Below, piece by piece: positions 16,582 through 24,720 of a stretch of 36,148 bases of DNA; the stretch's first letter is position 1, and every line of letters begins with the position of its first letter. Origin of the DNA: Deltaproteobacteria bacterium (GTDB lineage: Bacteria > Desulfobacterota > Desulfuromonadia > Desulfuromonadales > BM103); NCBI GenBank assembly GCA_024636155.1, contig JAGXHM010000043.1, positions 1-36,148 of the forward strand, written 5' to 3'. Both the position numbers and the translations under genes were made by a program. The notes under the pieces are model-generated. The model was given only the letters and a program-made list of their open reading frames with translations, was not told the origin of the DNA and made no database searches.

Positions 16582-17556
16582 TCAAACAGCCATTTCCTTA
16601 GAGTCACTTCTTGGCATGGGCACAACGGTGAAGCACTGTTCGCCTGCCGATGTCTCTGCCAGAACTTCGACATGCTCCTGATCCTTAGCCTTGCCGTAAG
16701 AGGCCAGGATCGCGCCTGCGATTTGCAGGTCTTCCTCGGAAGGCTGTCCAGAAACGAGCCCTAACGGTCCCGAGACCCCCGGAGTGTGTAAAATGATGTA
16801 AGGAGAGTCTGCGGCGTTCCGAATAGAGTCGTTATCTTTTTGGTGTCTGCCAAGGGTTAGCTTGGACTGCTCGGAAAGGCGAAACTGACGACCAATCTTA
16901 AGCAGTTCGACATCATTAACCGTGCAGTCTGGCTGGTGAACGAAGAGGTCGCGTAAACGGGCGGAAAAGTGAATTTCAGTCAGAAGGCAACCACCTCCCG
17001 ATGAAGGGTAGTCCGTCAGATTCCACTCCTTGGCAAGTGCTTCCTGGGGTCGGCGAGAGCGGCCCTGGATGTCAAGCAGCTGCTCACGGTCGACCAGGCC
17101 TTGCTCCTCCATCAGCGTGATCGGCAGGATTTTGGCGCTCATCGGCCGGAGTATCCGATCCGGGTGTCCGGAGTAGTTGGCCACAGAACGTAGTGCTTCG
17201 GAGTTCTGGCTCATCGGTCGCTGACCAAGAACTTCGCCGGAAAAGAGAAAATCAAAACCTCGCTCAGACATGATCTCACCAGCCAGCCGAAACATCATGG
17301 CGTGGCAGTCGATGCAGGGGTTCATGTTCTTGCCATAACCGTAACGCGGGCTCTTAACCATATCCAGATGAATCTTGCTGATATCCTCGATAATCAGGGG
17401 GATGTCCAGCTGGCGGGCCATGCGTTCAGCCTTACTGCCACCAAAAAACGGTGTAACGAAGGCAACCGCAGTCACTTCGATTCCCTGACGTTTAAGACAG
17501 AGTGCTGCCAGGCTGCTGTCAAGTCCTCCTGAAAGGAGTCCCAGAGCTTTACTCAT
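16582..17556 (-). CDS. PP-loop ATP pyrophosphatase, ThiI/MnmA-like (predicted tRNA thiolation)
   Basis: This 324-residue protein has the PP-loop SGGLDSS at residues 9-15, which binds ATP in tRNA sulfur-transfer and adenylating enzymes. A CIDCH motif follows the first third, and a single Cys sits in PSSGGGCLLT in the middle, a position compatible with a thiolation Cys pair. It lacks the THUMP and rhodanese domains of full-length ThiI and is shorter than MnmA. I expect an enzyme that adenylates a tRNA uridine for thiolation, but the target base cannot be told from sequence. ATG 17556 has GGAG 8 bases upstream. It is convergent with groEL and divergent from pilT, so it is probably monocistronic. 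Confidence 0.75.
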   Translation of the reverse strand: MSKALGLLSGGLDSSLAALCLKRQGIEVTAVAFVTPFFGGSKAERMARQLDIPLIIEDISKIHLDMVKSPRYGYGKNMNPCIDCHAMMFRLAGEIMSERGFDFLFSGEVLGQRPMSQNSEALRSVANYSGHPDRILRPMSAKILPITLMEEQGLVDREQLLDIQGRSRRPQEALAKEWNLTDYPSSGGGCLLTEIHFSARLRDLFVHQPDCTVNDVELLKIGRQFRLSEQSKLTLGRHQKDNDSIRNAADSPYIILHTPGVSGPLGLVSGQPSEEDLQIAGAILASYGKAKDQEHVEVLAETSAGEQCFTVVPMPRSDSKEMAV

Positions 17557-17661
17557 AATAGTTTCTCCGTGTTTCTCGTCGGCTGTTTAAACCGAAGGTT
17601 GATACCATGATGATACCTTGATATCAAGCTCGAATCCACTTTGCAGCAGAAGGCATTCAAC

Positions 17662-17691
17662 TTGACAAAGAAAAGGACCATCTGCCAGAAT
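17662..17691 (+). promoter_or_regulatory. Candidate sigma-70 promoter for pilT
   Basis: A perfect TTGACA (17662-17667) is followed after 18 bases by CAGAAT (17686-17691), about 55 bases before the pilT start. The -10 is only a 4/6 match. Confidence 0.4.
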
Positions 17692-17746
17692 GAGCGGCGA
17701 TTTACTGGGGATTAATACCCGCGATCCGGAACCACCGGGAGAGACC

Positions 17747-18814
17747 ATGGCTAAGATTGATTCGCTGTTCAAAATGATGAAGCAACAAGGTGCAAGTGAC
17801 CTGCATATTTCGACTGGTGCGCCGCCACTCTTCCGTCTGCATGGTGAAATGGAGAAGCTTAATTATCCTCCTCTGAATGATCAGCAGGCCCGTGGGCTAC
17901 TGTATGAGATTCTGAGCCAGGAACAACGGGCAGAATTCGATGAAAAACTTGACATCGACTTTGCTTATTCGCTGGAAGGAGTCGCGCGTTTCCGTGGCAA
18001 TTTGATGGAAACACACCGTGGTATCGCCGGTGTGTTCCGGATTATTCCCAGCAAAATTTTAACTGCAGACCAACTTGGCCTTCCGGAAGGTATTCGCAAG
18101 ATGACCCGGTTGAAAAAAGGGCTGGTGCTGGTGACCGGACCGACTGGCAGCGGTAAGTCGACAACTTTGGCGGCGATGATCGACTTGATCAACAAGACCC
18201 GTCGCGAGCATATTCTGACCCTCGAAGACCCTCTCGAGTTTATCCATGAAAACCAGATGTCACTCATCAACCAGCGTCAGATCGGCCAGCATTCACTCTC
18301 TTTTACGAATTCTCTGCGTGCCGCTTTGCGCGAAGATCCCGATGTCATTCTGGTCGGTGAGATGCGCGACCTTGAAACCATCGCCATGGCCATGACTGCT
18401 GCTGAGACTGGGCACCTGGTTTTTGGAACACTGCATACCAACTCGGCGCCGAAAACTATCGACCGCATCATCGATGCGTTCCCCAAGGATGGTCAGGAAC
18501 AGATACGAACCATGCTCGGTGAGAGTCTCAAAGGGGTTATCTGCCAGCAATTGCTGCGTACCGCTGACGGCAAAGGTCGCGCTGCGGCCTTGGAAATACT
18601 CGTCTGTAATGCTGCTGTCGCCAACCTGATTCGCGAGGGTAAGACCTTCCAGGTGCCGTCGATCATGCAGACGTCGAAGGGTGATGGTATGCAGTTAATG
18701 GATCAGCACATTATGGATATGCTCAAAGCCAAGATCATCAATGGCGATGAAGCTTACCGCTGTTGTGTCGACAAAAAGGCTTTTGAGCAGTACCTGCCAA
18801 AGCAGAAACTGTGA
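17747..18814 (+). CDS. pilT: Type IV pilus retraction ATPase PilT
   Basis: This 355-residue hexameric ATPase powers pilus retraction at the inner membrane. The N-terminal domain has ASDLHISTGAPP, then Walker A GPTGSGKS at 131-138, the Asp-box LEDPLEF, the His-box and GTLHTNSAP. The C-terminal VANLIREGKTFQ motif is that of PilT (AIRNLIRE in the E. coli-type proteins), which separates it from PilB extension ATPases. I chose ATG 17747 over 17690 because GGGAGAG lies just upstream and the length then matches PilT. No other pilus gene is in the window, as pilT genes are often separate. It is followed 84 bp later by moaA. Confidence 0.93.
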   Translation: MAKIDSLFKMMKQQGASDLHISTGAPPLFRLHGEMEKLNYPPLNDQQARGLLYEILSQEQRAEFDEKLDIDFAYSLEGVARFRGNLMETHRGIAGVFRIIPSKILTADQLGLPEGIRKMTRLKKGLVLVTGPTGSGKSTTLAAMIDLINKTRREHILTLEDPLEFIHENQMSLINQRQIGQHSLSFTNSLRAALREDPDVILVGEMRDLETIAMAMTAAETGHLVFGTLHTNSAPKTIDRIIDAFPKDGQEQIRTMLGESLKGVICQQLLRTADGKGRAAALEILVCNAAVANLIREGKTFQVPSIMQTSKGDGMQLMDQHIMDMLKAKIINGDEAYRCCVDKKAFEQYLPKQKL

Positions 18815-18898
18815 TTAATAAAACCCGTCCAAGTTGAAAGGTCCAGCTCCCCAGTGTTAGTCTGGTTGGATAAGAAACAAGCTGGCCAAGGAATTTTC

Positions 18899-19879
18899 GT
18901 GCAAGATCAATTCGGACGAACAATCGAATATTTGCGCCTGTCAGTAACTGATCGCTGCAACCTGCGTTGTCGTTACTGCATGCCTGAAGCAGGTGTGGCA
19001 GAACTCGCACACAGCGATGTGCTGCGTTACGAGGAAATGCTGCGGGTTGTTGCTGCTGCCTGTCGTCTGGGAATTCGCAAGATTCGTGTCACCGGTGGCG
19101 AACCGCTGGTGCGCCGTGGCATCGTCAGCTTCATTGATCAACTGGCGGCACTGCCGGAAAAACCAGAGATAACTCTGACTACCAATGGCCTGCTCCTGGG
19201 CGAAATGGCTGAAGATCTCAAAGCTGCTGGACTATCGCGCGTTAATGTCAGTCTGGACACACTTCGCCCTGATCGCTTTAAGGAATTGACCCGACGTGAT
19301 GGCCTTGAGAAGGTTTTAGCTGGAATTGCAGCAGCAGAGAAAGCTGGCATGCTGCCGATAAAACTCAATATCATCCCCTTTGCAGATTTTAACGACGACG
19401 AAATCGTTGATTTCGCCCGACTGACTCTGGAACATCCCTGGGATGTTCGCTTCATTGAATTCATGCCGATCAGTTCTGATCTGGACTACGCTTCCAGGGA
19501 TGGTTTGTCTATGGTGGCCGTTGAGACACGTCTGCAGAGTCTCGGCGAGTTGGAAGCCCTGCCGTATCAGGCTGCCTCCGGCCCGGCTCATATGTATCGC
19601 CTGCCCAATGCCAAGGGGCGGATCGGGCTGATTCCATCGGTTTCCGGGCATTTCTGTGGCGATTGCAACCGCCTGCGGGTGATGGCTGATGGCCGGGTTC
19701 GAGGCTGTCTCTTTGATAACGAAGAGACTGATCTCAAGGCGGTTCTGCGTAACGGGGGTGATGACTCTGCCCTGGAACAGTTGCTGTTGGATGCTGCTTG
19801 TGCCAAGCCGGAAAAACATCAGATCAACAGCAAAGACTTTGCGACACCAAATCGACGCATGCACGGTATTGGTGGTTGA
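18899..19879 (+). CDS. moaA: GTP 3',8-cyclase MoaA (molybdopterin synthesis)
   Basis: This 326-residue radical SAM enzyme performs the first step of molybdenum cofactor synthesis with MoaC (encoded at 26296). The radical SAM cluster motif C20xxxC24xxC27 (CNLRCRYC), the C-terminal cluster CGDCNRLR with a later Cys (RGCLF), and the terminal Gly-Gly are all present. I chose GTG 18899 because AAGGA lies 7 bases upstream and the length then matches the family; the upstream GTG at 18854 adds an unconserved 15 residues. It is 84 bp from pilT and followed by a terminator at 19937. Confidence 0.95.
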   Translation: MQDQFGRTIEYLRLSVTDRCNLRCRYCMPEAGVAELAHSDVLRYEEMLRVVAAACRLGIRKIRVTGGEPLVRRGIVSFIDQLAALPEKPEITLTTNGLLLGEMAEDLKAAGLSRVNVSLDTLRPDRFKELTRRDGLEKVLAGIAAAEKAGMLPIKLNIIPFADFNDDEIVDFARLTLEHPWDVRFIEFMPISSDLDYASRDGLSMVAVETRLQSLGELEALPYQAASGPAHMYRLPNAKGRIGLIPSVSGHFCGDCNRLRVMADGRVRGCLFDNEETDLKAVLRNGGDDSALEQLLLDAACAKPEKHQINSKDFATPNRRMHGIGG

Positions 19880-19936
19880 CGAGAAGAGGGTCGGGCGGCT
19901 GGTTGCCGGGGACTGGAGAGAGCTGATTCAAAGAGT

Positions 19937-19969
19937 ATAAGGCCCGCGGGATATCCCGGCGGGCCTTAT
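19937..19969. terminator. Shared terminator between moaA and the cytochrome gene
   Basis: An 11-bp stem ATAAGGCCCGC / GCGGGCCTTAT (19937-19947 with 19959-19969) has an inner GGG-ATAT-CCC hairpin and is followed by a T/C-rich stretch. It lies between convergent genes and can act in both directions. Confidence 0.85.
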
Positions 19970-20012
19970 CTCTTTCACACTTTGTGCCATGCGCTTTTGT
20001 CTTAATCGCGCA

Positions 20013-20330
20013 TTACTTCTTTACATGACAGCGTGCACAGTTGCTTTTAGCGTCAAAAGCGCGGTCACCATTGTGGCAGACTCCGCAAAGGTTTCCTGCG
20101 TAGATTTCGTCCATGGTGATCGTTACCGTTCCCTGCTTCATTTTAGGAAACATCTCCGTGTTATGACAATCCTTGCACTTGTTGCCAGCTTCTTTGTGCA
20201 ATGTGCCGTCGAACGTTACAACCCCCATAGGGCTCTTGGTGAATTCAATGGTCTTTTTGGCCGGAACAGCCAGAACAACAGTGGCGCTCAGAAACAAGAT
20301 GGTCACGATCAGTACGGCTAATCTCTGCAT
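20013..20330 (-). CDS. Triheme c7-type periplasmic cytochrome
   Basis: This 105-residue protein has a Sec signal (hydrophobic core about 5-21, cleavage near AVPA) and three CXXCH haem-binding motifs at 52-56, 82-86 and 98-102. Extra histidines (for example His45) can serve as distal ligands. Three haems in an 80-residue mature protein, with a GTLHKEAGNKCKDCH approach to the first haem, fit the c7-type triheme family common in Desulfuromonadales. It would carry electrons through the periplasm. AGGAGGAGA lies 6-8 bases before ATG 20330. It lies 108 bp after glcF on the same strand, so it may be co-transcribed with the dehydrogenase genes, although its strong ribosome site permits independent expression. 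Confidence 0.9.
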   Translation of the reverse strand: MQRLAVLIVTILFLSATVVLAVPAKKTIEFTKSPMGVVTFDGTLHKEAGNKCKDCHNTEMFPKMKQGTVTITMDEIYAGNLCGVCHNGDRAFDAKSNCARCHVKK

Positions 20331-20438
20331 AGTTATCTCCTCCTCAGGAAAAGGTTTAGATGCCTGGGTTTTTGTCTAAACTGCGTAACTCTAACACGTT
20401 GAGCTACGACTGTAATCTGGTAAGTGAAATTCTCTTCG

Positions 20439-21704
20439 TCAGGGCAGGTCAGGCAGAGCGTCAGCCAGCAGCTCGAGAATATGGACCGAGCGTTGCCCCC
20501 CATCAGCGTGATTAATACTGTCCTGAAGTTGCATGATACAACCCGGGCAGTCAGTTGCCACCAGTTCAGCTCCGCTCGTTGTAATGTTCGCAGCCTTTTT
20601 CGCGCCGATGCGTTTGCTGTTTTCATAGTGGTAGACTGAATAGGTGCCGCCCAGGCCACAGCAAGTTCCTGCATCCGGCATTTCAATGAATTCTACTTGT
20701 GGCAGAGCCTTGAGAATCTGGCGCGGCTCTTGGGTAATGCCTTGGGTGCGCAGGTGACAAGGGTCGTGGTAGGTGACCTTGATGCGATCTGCGGCTTTGG
20801 GCAGAGCCGCCAGTTTTTCCGGAAGTCCGTGGTTAGCGAGAAAGACGAAGATGTCCATGGTTTTTGTCGAGAGCTCGCTGAATTCCTCACCCATTTCCGC
20901 ATATATCTTACCGAGACCGGCATTGCAAGAGGCGCAGGCTGTGACAATGTGATCCACTTTGTGACGGCTGAGAGCAGAGAGGTTCTGCTCGGCCAGCTTC
21001 TCAACGGTTTTCGTTGCTCCGGAACTGACTGCCGGCAGACCGCAACAAGCCTGATCCTTGGGAATGATGACCGTTACACCAAGAAATTTCAGCGCTTTGA
21101 GAAAAGCCTCGCCAACCGCCGGATAGAGGTAGTTGATGCCACAGCCGGTGAAAAAAAGCACGGTTGGTTGGTGCGGTTCACCGTGAATGACTTCCGGGAC
21201 TCTTTCGCGGAACGGTTTGGCGGTTACAGGGGGCAGGGTGCGATCCTGTTCAAGATAAGGTGCCGGGAAGCGCAGACGCAGGCCGCTGTTTTCTGGAAGC
21301 GTCTTAAAAAGCAGAGACGAGAGGGTGCCACCTGATTTGGCCAGCAGGTTCATCAGTTTAGGTCGTCCCAGAACGGCAGCGACGCCCTTGCCGAACATTG
21401 AGAGCCCTTTCTGCTCGGCAATCCGGCGTCTGGCAGCAGCAACAATGTCTTCTGTAGGGACTTTGTTTGGGCACTGATCACAGCAACTGCCGCAGAGCAG
21501 GCACTGGCTCAAGTCTTCCAGCACCTTGGGCTCGAGACCAACCTCACCTTCAAGGATCGAGTGAGCTAAGGCTATTTTCCCTCGGGCAACCCGGCCTTCA
21601 CGTTTTTCGACATCAAACACCGGGCAGTGGGCACGGCAGGCGCCACACTTGACGCACTGTTCGATCTCTTCGCGATAATCTTCAAGTTTTTTTAACTTTG
21701 CCAT
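20439..21704 (-). CDS. glcF: GlcF-type Fe-S subunit of D-2-hydroxyacid (D-lactate/glycolate) dehydrogenase
   Basis: This 421-residue protein has two 4Fe-4S motifs near the N-terminus, C17xxC20xxC23xxxC27 and CLLCGSCCDQCP about 50 residues later. Two cysteine-rich CCG domains follow, with CCGLPAVSSG and CCGLGGTYSVY. This is the order of the glycolate oxidase iron-sulfur subunit. It would pass electrons from the flavoprotein encoded just upstream (37 bp gap, same strand) to the membrane quinone pool or a cytochrome. The substrate is not readable from this subunit; the neighbouring larA suggests lactate. The start ATG 21704 lacks a strong ribosome site, which fits translational coupling to glcD. 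Confidence 0.92.
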   Translation of the reverse strand: MAKLKKLEDYREEIEQCVKCGACRAHCPVFDVEKREGRVARGKIALAHSILEGEVGLEPKVLEDLSQCLLCGSCCDQCPNKVPTEDIVAAARRRIAEQKGLSMFGKGVAAVLGRPKLMNLLAKSGGTLSSLLFKTLPENSGLRLRFPAPYLEQDRTLPPVTAKPFRERVPEVIHGEPHQPTVLFFTGCGINYLYPAVGEAFLKALKFLGVTVIIPKDQACCGLPAVSSGATKTVEKLAEQNLSALSRHKVDHIVTACASCNAGLGKIYAEMGEEFSELSTKTMDIFVFLANHGLPEKLAALPKAADRIKVTYHDPCHLRTQGITQEPRQILKALPQVEFIEMPDAGTCCGLGGTYSVYHYENSKRIGAKKAANITTSGAELVATDCPGCIMQLQDSINHADGGQRSVHILELLADALPDLP

Positions 21705-21741
21705 TTTAAATCAGTCTCTGGGGACTTGGGCCTGGGGGCTG

Positions 21742-23148
21742 CTAGTCGTCGTACTCTATCGGATTTTCCTCATCGAAGAAAATCTTGCCTGGGTTAAGGA
21801 TGTTGTTGGGGTCGAGGGCTCTCTTGATTGCCTTCATGTATAGAGCTGCCGCCGGGGTTATTTCCAGGGGGATGTAAGGGGCCTTGGCAATGCCGACACC
21901 GTGCTCGCCGCTCATGGTCCCGCCCAACTCAAGGGCGGCCTTAAAAACTTCCTGGATGGCCCCCTCAGCTTTGAGAATGTCTCCGGAAACCTTCTTGTTG
22001 ACCATGATATTGACATGAATGTTGCCATCTCCGGCGTGGCCGAAGTTAACAATCGGTATTTGATACTTATCGGCAATCGCGTCAACCTTGCGGATCATTT
22101 CCGGAACCTTGCTGCGTGGCACGCAGATGTCCTCGTTGAATTTATCCGGGTTGACCTTGCGCAGGGACGCTGAAACCGAGCGGCGAATCTGCCAGAGAGC
22201 TTCACTCTCTTCTGGCGTGGTGGCAATCCGAGTCTCAACCACGCCGAGGGGTTTGATGAGCTCGGCGATCCTGTTGACCTGTTTGTCGAGAAACTCGCGA
22301 TCCCCGTCAACTTCGATGATCAAAACGGCCCGAGCTTCGTCAGGAACCACAAGGCCGGTGCCCTGACGGACACAGTCGAGCGTGCGGCCGTCCATGAATT
22401 CGAGAGTCGTCGGGATGATTTTGTCACGGATGATTGCCGAGACCGCTTGTGCGGCGCCGTCAATCGAACTGAACAGGACCAGCATGGTCTTCTTCGCTTC
22501 CGGTAGTGGCAGCAGTTTAATAATAATACGGGTGATAACCCCGAGCGTTCCTTCTGAGCCGCAGAGTAGCTTGGTCAGGTCATAGCCGACCACACCTTTC
22601 ATGGTCGGACCACCGGTGGTGATGATGTCACCGGTCGGGGTGACAACCTCGAGGCCGATGATGAAGTCCTTGGTGACTCCGTACTTGACGCAACGAGGAC
22701 CACCTGCGCATTCGGCAACATTGCCACCGAGCGTCGAAAATTTCAGCGAAGCTGGATCTGGAGGGTAGAAAAGTCCGACTTTTTCCACTGCTTTTTGGAA
22801 CTGCCCGGTGATCACGCCCGGTTCTACGGTCGCTATCAGGTTCTCCTCATCAATTTCCAGAATCTTGTCCAGGCGCTCCGTGCAGAGCACGATGCCGCCT
22901 TTGGTTGGTAGAGAGCCGCCGGTAAAACCGCTGCCAGCACCTCGGGGGAAAACCGGGATGAGTTCACGATTAGCCAACTTCATGACACGACTGATCTCTT
23001 CCGCTGAGCCGGGATGCAAGACCACTTCAGGGAGAAAACTCTGTTGGGTGGCATCGTAGGAATAGCAGATCCGGTCGGCTTTTTCTGTCGAAATATTCGC
23101 GTTGCCGACAATGGCTTGCAGTTCGTTTATAATCTGGTCAGAAAGCAT
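21742..23148 (-). CDS. glcD: FAD-linked D-2-hydroxyacid dehydrogenase, GlcD type (probable D-lactate dehydrogenase)
   Basis: This 468-residue flavoprotein has an FAD-binding PCMH domain (about 35-215, with PVFPRGAGSGFTGGSLP) and an FAD-oxidase C-terminal domain ending in a typical GGTMSGEHGVGIAK motif and LDPNNILNPGKIF. This is the GlcD/Dld family, which oxidises D-lactate or glycolate. It forms the dehydrogenase with GlcF, encoded next. The upstream gene on the same strand encodes a LarA-type lactate racemase, so D-lactate is the favoured substrate. Glycolate cannot be ruled out from sequence. ATG 23148 has a GGCGAG-type ribosome site. Confidence 0.92.
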   Translation of the reverse strand: MLSDQIINELQAIVGNANISTEKADRICYSYDATQQSFLPEVVLHPGSAEEISRVMKLANRELIPVFPRGAGSGFTGGSLPTKGGIVLCTERLDKILEIDEENLIATVEPGVITGQFQKAVEKVGLFYPPDPASLKFSTLGGNVAECAGGPRCVKYGVTKDFIIGLEVVTPTGDIITTGGPTMKGVVGYDLTKLLCGSEGTLGVITRIIIKLLPLPEAKKTMLVLFSSIDGAAQAVSAIIRDKIIPTTLEFMDGRTLDCVRQGTGLVVPDEARAVLIIEVDGDREFLDKQVNRIAELIKPLGVVETRIATTPEESEALWQIRRSVSASLRKVNPDKFNEDICVPRSKVPEMIRKVDAIADKYQIPIVNFGHAGDGNIHVNIMVNKKVSGDILKAEGAIQEVFKAALELGGTMSGEHGVGIAKAPYIPLEITPAAALYMKAIKRALDPNNILNPGKIFFDEENPIEYDD

Positions 23149-23198
23149 GCTTCTCGCCTTTATCGGTTACGGTTCTATAATCCAAAAGAAGAGTTTTG

Positions 23199-23282
23199 TT
23201 CGCCACCAAGACACGAAGTCACCAAGAAGTGCCCGGAAAAATCAATAGAGCTCTTTGTGCCTTGGTGTCTTGGCGGCTCGTT
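23199..23282. repeat. Palindromic intergenic repeat between larA and glcD
   Basis: The left arm begins CGCCACCAAGACACGAAG and the right arm is its near complement, ending CTTGGTGTCTTGGCGGC. Arms of about 28 bases flank a centre of about 25 bases. Such CGCCAAGACNC-rich palindromes are common between genes in this bacterial group and are thought of as dispersed repeats. Here it would form a hairpin in the larA-glcD transcript. It fills most of the 140-bp gap. Confidence 0.75.
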
Positions 23283-23287
23283 TTTGT

Positions 23288-24568
23288 TCAGGTCTTGGTC
23301 GCAGCTTTTATGACTGGCAAAAGAGTACCGCCATCGGGAATGATCACAATGTTCGGATTTTCCGGAAGCTGTTTGTAAGCCATCTGCAAGGCGTCGTCAA
23401 GATCATTGGCTTTTTCCATCCCCATCTTTTCGGTTTGCTCGCTATTGAATCCACTGATCAGAATAACACGCCAGGCCCGTGCCTTGCTCAGAGTCGACCA
23501 GGCGGTCTGGCCGTTGATTTCGTAACGATCACGCAGGGCCTTTTCGAAAATATTCAGATCCTCGTAATTAAACCAGTCGAAAAAAGTAGCATTGCCGAAA
23601 CCGTCCGGGCAGGCTGCCAGCAGGATGACTGTTCCGCCCTGACGAACGGCCTGCACGCCATAATCGAGGGCCTTGTGTGCCTGGATGAAGTTGATGTCCT
23701 TGGGGTGTCCGCCGCAAGAAACGATAGCCAGATCGGCCCGCTGCTTTAAGGGCGCAGTGTACAGCTTCTGTGCCACTTCGCAACCAGCCAGATGGGCTTG
23801 TTCCAGTTCGCCGCAGAAGACCTGGACGATCTGTTTGTCAGCCGTTAGTACGGTGTTCAGTACAAAGTCCGGCTTGATTCTCTTTGCGGCTTCGAGAATT
23901 GCCACATGCACTGGGTTGCCATCCAGATTGCCCGTGCAGGCTTTTGCATTACGGCCACCCTGCTCCGGCGGATTAAAGATGGCAAAGTGGGTCGCCATGC
24001 AGGTGGTGCGGCTGGCAACGCCGGGAACCAGACTTTTTCGGCCGCCGCCGAAACCGGCAAAATAATGCAGGCCGATGGTGCCGGTGACTATGATGCGATC
24101 CGCAGCCATGACACGTCGGTTGATTTGGACAGGCAATCCGGACGAGGTTTGCCCGAGGTCAACCAGTTGCTCTGGATCGTCGCACTCGTGATCGTGGACG
24201 GTGATTCGGCCATAAAGGGGCCCGAGAATTTTCTGATGTTCTTCCGCGGTCTGTTTGCGGTGGATGCCGAGGGCGATGACGATTTCCATAGCGTGATCGG
24301 GAATGCCGCAGCGGTTCAATTCTGCAATCAGGAGTGGCAGATAGATTTCGCTGCCGGTATAGCGGGTGATGTCCGAGGTGATGATGACGACACGCTCACC
24401 CGGTGCGACGATTCCTGCAAGAGTCGGTGAGGCAATCGGGTTGGCTAGCGCGCGATCAATTTCCTCTTTTGGATCTGGTAGTATGTCCGGTGCATTGGCG
24501 GCAAGGACCTGCGCCTGCAAGTCTATCGACAAAGTTTTTGAGCCGTATTTCAGCGATGTTTTACTCAA
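23288..24568 (-). CDS. larA: LarA-family nickel-pincer enzyme (probable lactate racemase)
   Basis: This 426-residue protein belongs to the LarA (DUF2088) family, whose cofactor is a nickel-pincer nucleotide bound to a lysine. The binding segment GFGGGRKSLVPG is present, with Lys178 at the pincer position, and histidine-rich motifs precede it (DHECDD and GLHYFAGF). The start is probably the TTG at 24568, because GGGAG lies 5 bases upstream and the protein then has the family length; the upstream ATG at 24658 would add 30 unconserved residues. No larB, larC or larE cofactor genes are in the window, so they must be elsewhere. Family members act on several 2-hydroxy acids; lactate is favoured here by the adjacent D-2-hydroxyacid dehydrogenase. 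Confidence 0.87.
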   Translation of the reverse strand: MSKTSLKYGSKTLSIDLQAQVLAANAPDILPDPKEEIDRALANPIASPTLAGIVAPGERVVIITSDITRYTGSEIYLPLLIAELNRCGIPDHAMEIVIALGIHRKQTAEEHQKILGPLYGRITVHDHECDDPEQLVDLGQTSSGLPVQINRRVMAADRIIVTGTIGLHYFAGFGGGRKSLVPGVASRTTCMATHFAIFNPPEQGGRNAKACTGNLDGNPVHVAILEAAKRIKPDFVLNTVLTADKQIVQVFCGELEQAHLAGCEVAQKLYTAPLKQRADLAIVSCGGHPKDINFIQAHKALDYGVQAVRQGGTVILLAACPDGFGNATFFDWFNYEDLNIFEKALRDRYEINGQTAWSTLSKARAWRVILISGFNSEQTEKMGMEKANDLDDALQMAYKQLPENPNIVIIPDGGTLLPVIKAATKT

Positions 24569-24593
24569 AGTTTCTCCCTGTAGGCAACAGCTT

Positions 24594-24623
24594 ATTGTAG
24601 GCTTTCTCGCTATTGTAGTGCAA
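24594..24623 (-). promoter_or_regulatory. Candidate sigma-70 promoter for larA
   Basis: On the minus strand TTGCAC (24618-24623) and TACAAT (24594-24599) are separated by 18 bases, about 26 bases before the TTG start codon of larA. It would drive larA, glcD, glcF and possibly the cytochrome gene. Confidence 0.45.
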
Positions 24624-24661
24624 GTCAATGGTTGAGGCCCCCAAAGCAATACCAACACTCG

Positions 24662-24690
24662 TTGACACCAATAACCGGGCAGCCTAGAAT
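24662..24690 (+). promoter_or_regulatory. Sigma-70 promoter for radA
   Basis: TTGACA (24662-24667), a 17-base spacer and TAGAAT (24685-24690) make a near-consensus promoter 30 bases before the radA start codon. It is divergent from the larA promoter. Confidence 0.7.
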
Positions 24691-24720
24691 AACAGCCTTA
24701 ATTAAATGATGAGGGTTTCC

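Noticed and set aside
20331-20438. Possible c-di-GMP riboswitch before the cytochrome gene
   Set aside because: Such riboswitches often precede cytochrome genes in this group, but I do not find the conserved GEMM core sequences in this 108-bp gap.
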